27,322 nucleotides of DNA, from contig JAIPMN010002997.1 in assembly GCA_020650975.1 (NCBI GenBank), positions 1-27,322 of the forward strand. Reading direction: 5' to 3'. This document shows positions 22,879 through 27,322 of this stretch, piece after piece (within the stretch, counting starts at the first letter, position 1; the number at the start of each line of letters is the position of its first letter). The translations under genes were made by a program, and so were the position numbers. Under the pieces are notes generated by a model, which worked only from the letters and a program-made list of their open reading frames with translations, was not told where the DNA came from and ran no database searches. Origin of the DNA: Apostichopus californicus (taxonomy: Eukaryota > Echinodermata > Holothuroidea > Aspidochirotida > Stichopodidae).

Positions 22879-24536
22879 CTTGTTTTTCCTTCTACATGAC
22901 TGTCAATTTATTCAAAATTGTCGATGCAGCATTTTCACTTGTAGATATTACTCCTTTGACTTTATGAAATTTTTTATTACGAACAGTTAATTAGCCACAG
23001 TCTAAAAGCTAAGAAGAGGTAGGATCAGATAGGAGCAATAGATGGCCGTGTTAATGCCAGGTCTTATTAACATTTCCGTAATATTGTAAACAGTTTAAAC
23101 TATTTTGAAAATTATTGGATCGCTGCAAGGTATCAACATTGAAATGCAGATTAATATTTTTTAAATATGTTAAAGATAAGTTATATAAAACTATGATCTT
23201 TTCTGATTTGAATTACTTTAGACCTCACATAATCTAGCATGAACCAGACGGGTGAAAAATTTAATACCAAAAGTGCCATAAAACTTGGCAACAAACATTC
23301 AGGGTTGTGGGGGTGGGGAGAGGGGGTGGGGATATGTATATATGTGCAATATTGGACTCAAGTGTCTAGGCCAATTAACATTTCTGAAAGTCCTCACAAA
23401 TTTTTCTTAATTTTCATTGAGTGAAGACAGAATTCTACACAACCTGTTAATTGCTATCTGTTTGCAAGTGTAACAGTAATAATAATAATAACGATGATTA
23501 TAATAAATAACATTTATATAGTGCCTAATAGTTTCTAAGCACTCAAAAACGGAAGTAGAAAGATACCAAACAAACATTAATTAGATAAAAGAAACATTTT
23601 AAGCTGTCTTTTGAAAATTTCAAGTGTGGTGGAGTCACACACACGGATCGGGACTAGTTCATTCCAAAGGGCAGGTGCAGCAACAGAAAATGCATGATCG
23701 CCATAGCGAGTCCTAGTTTGAGCAGGGAGTTGTTATGGAATTCCCTGATTTGAGGACCAGGGGCAAACTGCAGGTGTAATATGGCAGGAAAAGCAAAGCG
23801 TTACAGAGGTGGTGCGTTGCAATGGAGTGAGAAGATCTGTGAAATTGTAAAGATTTATGGTACAATATTAATTTCTCAAATCTTGGTCAAATGCAGTAAA
23901 ATTTTTGAAAAGGTTGAAATGTATTGCTTTAGATCCTTTTTTCCCATTCTTGACAAATTTTTATTCTGTTCTCAAGAATGTAAAAACAAGTTAGACAATA
24001 GCATGTAGTGAAATCTGCATTTTTTTTTTTTGTATATGAAAATTTTTAACCTGCCACAAAAGTTTTCACTCACATATTCTATTGTAATTATTTTATGCAA
24101 ATTCATTCAAACGATCTGGGTGTAAGTTTTAAATTCATTTTAATTATTTATATTTACTATAGCGAAATAAAGATCTCAAAAATTACATTCATCTGTAATT
24201 CTGATTTCATAACTATCAAAACAAATTTATTCTGTCTCCTTTTTTGTTTTTTCATAGTTTTAAGGTCTAAAAATAGAAATATTTATTAAATATGTTACCT
24301 TATAGTCATACAGCAAAGTATATATGGTTTTTGCTTTGTGTTTTTACAGTGACATTCAGCTTATATTCATTGAAATATGTAACAACTGTACAGAAACTTA
24401 TTAGTGCCATCAGGCTAATCAACTATTGCACATTCTTGTGTCAGTACAGATTTTGGAAGCTTGGAGCAACATAATCCTGAGTCCATCAGATGTAAAGAGA
24501 ACATTGTCATATGTGGATAATTACAAAAGTCAACAT
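22879..24536. other. Intergenic, mostly featureless
   Basis: AT-rich, with the dispersed repeat at 23470-23780 listed separately and G-rich tracts near 23306-23330. No gene supported; short open frames have no protein-like content. Confidence 0.5.
23470..23780 (+). repeat. Dispersed repeat (SINE/LINE-tail-like)
   Basis: (AAT)n followed by AACATTTATATAGTGCCTAA, then CATTCCAAAGGGCAGGTGCA and AGCAACAGAAAATGC. From memory, motifs of this type (TTATATAGCGC... and CATTCCAAA...GCAGCAACAGAAAA) are common in interspersed repeats of marine invertebrates and fish. Only one copy lies in the window, so this is recognition by pattern only. Confidence 0.4.
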
Positions 24537-24892
24537 TGAAGCAGCAGTGGCGGAGCTAAGGGTATTGGTCAGGGGGGGCGAGAATGGTCCGAAGGGGCGC
24601 TTTCGACACTATCTAAGCGGAGCGCCACCACGGGTTGGCGCGGAGCATACAGAATTTTTTTGAGAAAAGATACTACCTAGATCGCCGGAAACGACCCTTT
24701 CTGGCCTTGCTAATTTGCAGATAGTAATGTGACAAATGTCAATAGGTAGATGAGAGCGCAATAAAAAAGTCATTCGCAAATATGTAAAAATTTGTTAAAA
24801 GCTGAAAGGGGCGCCAGCAGTCCATTTGAGTCCGTCAGGGGGGGCATTCGCCCCCCCCCTGACTGTATGGACGCTCCGCCACTGTGAAGCAA
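24537..24892. repeat. 8-bp target-site duplication flanking hAT-like element
   Basis: TGAAGCAG at 24537-24544 and TGAAGCAA at 24885-24892, seven of eight identical, directly next to the inverted ends. Eight-base duplications are typical of hAT transposons. Confidence 0.85.
24545..24884. mobile_element. Non-autonomous hAT-type DNA transposon (340 bp)
   Basis: The ends are perfect inverted repeats of at least 12 bases, CAGTGGCGGAGC and GCTCCGCCACTG. Subterminal GTCAGGGGGGGCGA...AATG is also mirrored on the other side, giving a long imperfect TIR. CAGTGGCGGA is a common hAT terminus. An extra G/C hairpin lies at 24835-24864. No transposase frame, so mobilised in trans if at all. Confidence 0.9.
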
Positions 24893-25084
24893 CTGCTAAC
24901 ACCTATTACATATTGTTTGTGGGGGATTTTAGTTAACATATTGATCAGGTGATTAAATAGTCTTCTATTATGGACCCTTTGAAGAGCAGTTGTATTAACA
25001 GAAGGAGGAAGAGTTTCTTTTCTTTCTTTCTGCTCCGCCTCTTGGTAATTTCAAGAAAACGACATTCCGACAAAAATAGTCCAA

Positions 25085-25320
25085 ATTTTTGGAAAAGTTC
25101 ATATTTTGAGGGCAAATAGTTGACCATTTGAGATAAAAAACCAAATGTCAAACTTTTCATGTAAGAAGTTGACATTTGAAGATAACAAGTTAAAATCATT
25201 GTTATGTTGAGTGAACAGGCTTTGAGGAACAAGTCAGGAATTAAGATAAAATGTGGAAATCTGAGGGTAATACATTGACATTTCGGGAAAATAGTCAAAA
25301 CTACAATTAACATGAGAAGA
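25085..25320. repeat. Degenerate minisatellite of about 20-30 bp units
   Basis: Units resembling AGTTGACATTTGAAGATAA recur with heavy drift: 25118, 25167, 25270 and others, interleaved with CAAGT/AAGT phrases. It explains the uninterrupted antisense frame over the region. Confidence 0.5.
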
Positions 25321-26269
25321 AATTTAAGAGGGATAATTGAACATTCCAATGGCCAATGTAGCAGCTACAGAGTTAAATGATCATGGGAAGACCCCAAACA
25401 CAACTATGGCTTGCTCCTTACCCCCCCCCTCCCCCCCACCCCATCCCTACATCTTTTTTTTGTGTGTGGTAACTTCTGACACCACTGAATAGTTCAATCG
25501 TATCTGCTTGCAGCCTGCTGCTAGTCACTACCATGGCCATGTTCATACGCACAAGGAGCAGATATCACGTTTTGTTTTGCTTTTAAAACCCTTTTATTCT
25601 CGAGGGATGACAAGCTACTCAAGGAGTTCTAAAGTCGGGGAATTCATTAGATTTTGAATAGAGAGGTAAGTTGTTTGGGGTGGAAATGAGAAGAAGAACT
25701 CGTAGTTTATCGGAGATGACAGCTTTAGGATAGTGGTGTTTTGGTGAGGTCAACGTACAGTTCTTTCAAATTACAGACGGCTCGACCCTCTAAAAAAGAG
25801 GTCGACCGGATCTTTGAAAAGTAAATACAATATGGTTTTGATGAACATTTGAATCATAAGTTTTTGTTCCCATAATAACAATCCGGGGTATTTTATTACG
25901 TAATATTTCCTTGTGTGGTTACGGGATCACTCCAATCATAATATGGAGATATAGAGGAGGTGCAGTGCCATAACATATATTAATTCGAAGGATATTCTAT
26001 GAGGCTGAAAGTGCGGCTCACTTTACTGTCGTCAACTATAGTTACCTGGTAGTATTGCGTAATCTTTGGAATTACTACCATTGTAAAACTTTGAGTTTGA
26101 CTGTCGAGCACGCGTGGCAACTTCGAAAATACAAACGTAGGCTAGACAAATTGACAAGAGTGTTGGTTTCTATTAGGTAAGCGTTTAATAAGCATATAAT
26201 CTACAGAAAGCTTCCTAGCTCAGATCATTGCCCATGTTAAATTATCGTTAATGTTCTACTAGCCTAGTT

Positions 26270-26345
26270 AGCCTTACTTTAGTTTAGGCTAGGCCTAAAA
26301 ACTGTTAGTGTTAGACCTAGGCCTAATTTTAAGCCTTGGCCTAAC
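26270..26345. repeat. AGGCCTA-rich cluster
   Basis: TAGGCCTA or close variants (AGGCTAGGCCTA, CCTAGGCCTA, CCTTGGCCTAA) occur about four times within 76 bases. The word also appears once at 3255. Motif density only; no function shown. Confidence 0.5.
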
Positions 26346-26578
26346 GTAGATGGTGTACATGGTGTAGGAATTTGTAGAGACACTCGAGAGAAACGCAACT
26401 TTACACTTTGGTAGTGTATGCTCTGCTGATCTATTTACTCCGCTTGCACCTTCACAAACACTAGACCAGGCGTGCGTGACTACACATCCCTGGATGTAAG
26501 CTCATTACTTAGGCTTAAGTTATACTTATAGTATACATATAACAGTTAAGCATTACAATAACATATAGTCGGAATAAC

Positions 26579-26824
26579 TTAAAGGCATTGAAGACTCGCC
26601 CCAAACTACGTGCGGCCATCTGAAAAAGTTAACTTTCTGTTGCTTGCAAGTGACGTTTTGTTCGTGTCGCTACAAAATGCAGCTAAAGATAACGAGGTAT
26701 CAAGTTTCATTACTGTACTGTCTGCATTTTGCAGCGACACGAACAAAACATCACTTGCAAGCAACGATAGCTAACTTTTTCAGATGGCCGCACGCGGTTT
26801 GGGGCGAGTCTTCAATGCCTTTAA
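26579..26824. repeat. TTAA target-site pair flanking MITE
   Basis: TTAA at 26579-26582 and at 26821-26824 lie directly outside AGGCATTGAAG and CTTCAATGCCT. Confidence 0.85.
26583..26820. mobile_element. 238-bp MITE with 100-bp inverted arms (TTAA family)
   Basis: The left arm 26583-26682 and the right arm 26722-26820 are inverted copies differing at only a few positions. The loop is 39 bp. The ends are AGGCATTGAAGAC. TTAA duplication is typical of piggyBac- and Kolobok-type transposons; the AGG end does not fit the usual CCY start of piggyBac. The long arms would form a strong hairpin if transcribed. Confidence 0.92.
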
Positions 26825-27322
26825 GATTACTTAACTGTTATTCCAAGAATTGATCCCTACACCACCCCTCCCCTTTAGAAGTGAGGTCCAATTCTAAGAC
26901 ACATGCTAAGACACAGATATATGTGTAACACGGTACCCAAAGTTTGGGGACAACCATGCAAAGTTACCGTACACCACCAAAAGATGTTACATGATGATAC
27001 ATGAAGATGTTGACAATATAATACACATATTTGACCTCAGTCTGAAGAACAAAATTTCATAGGAAATTAGAACAGAAGTTGAGAAATTGTGATCACAAGG
27101 TTTGTCAGCGACTTGATCTCTTGACGTTTAGTTGTAGATACACAAATTTCCTACAACTGTCGAGGTGCTCAAGTATTTGCTCCATTTCTCCTCCGGCCTC
27201 TTTCTTCATTTTGTCGCTGGTCTTTTATAATGCACCAATAATGAATATGTGTTTTCTGTAAGAAATGAAGGGAAAAAAAGTTGAAAACATTTCAAGATCA
27301 TTGTATTTATAAATTGACAATG
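26825..27322. other. Intergenic, nothing recognised
   Basis: No domain-like frame on either strand; see the short antisense ORF under rejected items. Confidence 0.5.

Larger units (their letters stand above)
24893..26578. other. Intergenic, no gene supported
   Basis: Contains the minisatellite-like stretch at 25085-25320, C runs at 25422-25440, and the AGGCCTA-rich cluster at 26270-26345. A 134-residue antisense frame (24945-25349) is set aside as repeat-derived. Confidence 0.5.

Noticed and set aside
24945-25349. 134-residue antisense frame with hydrophobic start
   Set aside because: Lies on degenerate minisatellite-like sequence; low-complexity composition, no domain, no splice or promoter support.
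26644-26853. Open frame on + strand
   Set aside because: Runs through the loop and right arm of the inverted-repeat MITE.
27105-27209. 34-residue antisense frame with good start context (GACAAAATGA)
   Set aside because: Could be a first exon of a neighbouring gene, but it is short, has no recognised domain and no clear donor; not enough to call.

Overview
This is AT-rich, intron-rich animal DNA. The domain content (EGF, HYR, CCP/sushi, ephrin-receptor-like) and the many short DNA-transposon and SINE-like repeats fit a marine invertebrate deuterostome. An echinoderm is my best guess, because HYR-rich proteins are abundant there and AGGCCTA-rich DNA occurs at about 26270-26345. This is inference from sequence character; no species is identified.

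One multi-exon gene on the + strand fills positions 1-21590 and enters from upstream, so its signal peptide and first exons are missing. I can read 19 intact coding exons (666 to 21590, about 1345 residues plus stop). Every intron I can define is phase 1. In order they encode eleven six-cysteine EGF modules (666-10905), four HYR or HYR-like modules (11471-15677), a six-cysteine CCP/sushi-like module (17285-17479), a linker with a KRRRR furin-type site (18427-18921), an ephrin-receptor/GCC2-GCC3-like cysteine module (18910-19670), and a last exon (20884-21590) with a single transmembrane helix, a charged tyrosine-containing juxtamembrane tail and a very proline-rich C-terminus. The product is predicted to be a large type I cell-surface adhesion or receptor-like protein that signals to SH3/EVH1-type partners. 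A further EGF exon at 106-218 is well preserved but has lost a usable phase-1 donor and runs into a stop.

Within the EGF region a pair of exons with their introns is tandemly duplicated (about 1258-2420 and 2466-4062). The two copies differ by two independent insertions: a 211-bp terminal-inverted-repeat element in copy 1, and an insert in copy 2 that carries a broken THAP zinc-finger reading frame between TTAA sites. The HYR region shows an A-B-A-B pattern, which suggests a second, older duplication.

From 21591 to 27322 I see the 3' untranslated region (candidate AATAAA at 22625) and then intergenic DNA with no convincing gene. It holds a 184-bp-period tandem duplication, a dispersed repeat at 23470-23780, a hAT-type non-autonomous transposon with near-perfect 8-bp target duplication (24545-24884), a degenerate minisatellite (about 25085-25320), and a 238-bp element with 100-bp inverted arms and TTAA flanks (26583-26820). 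No rRNA, functional tRNA, CRISPR or bacterial-type feature was seen.
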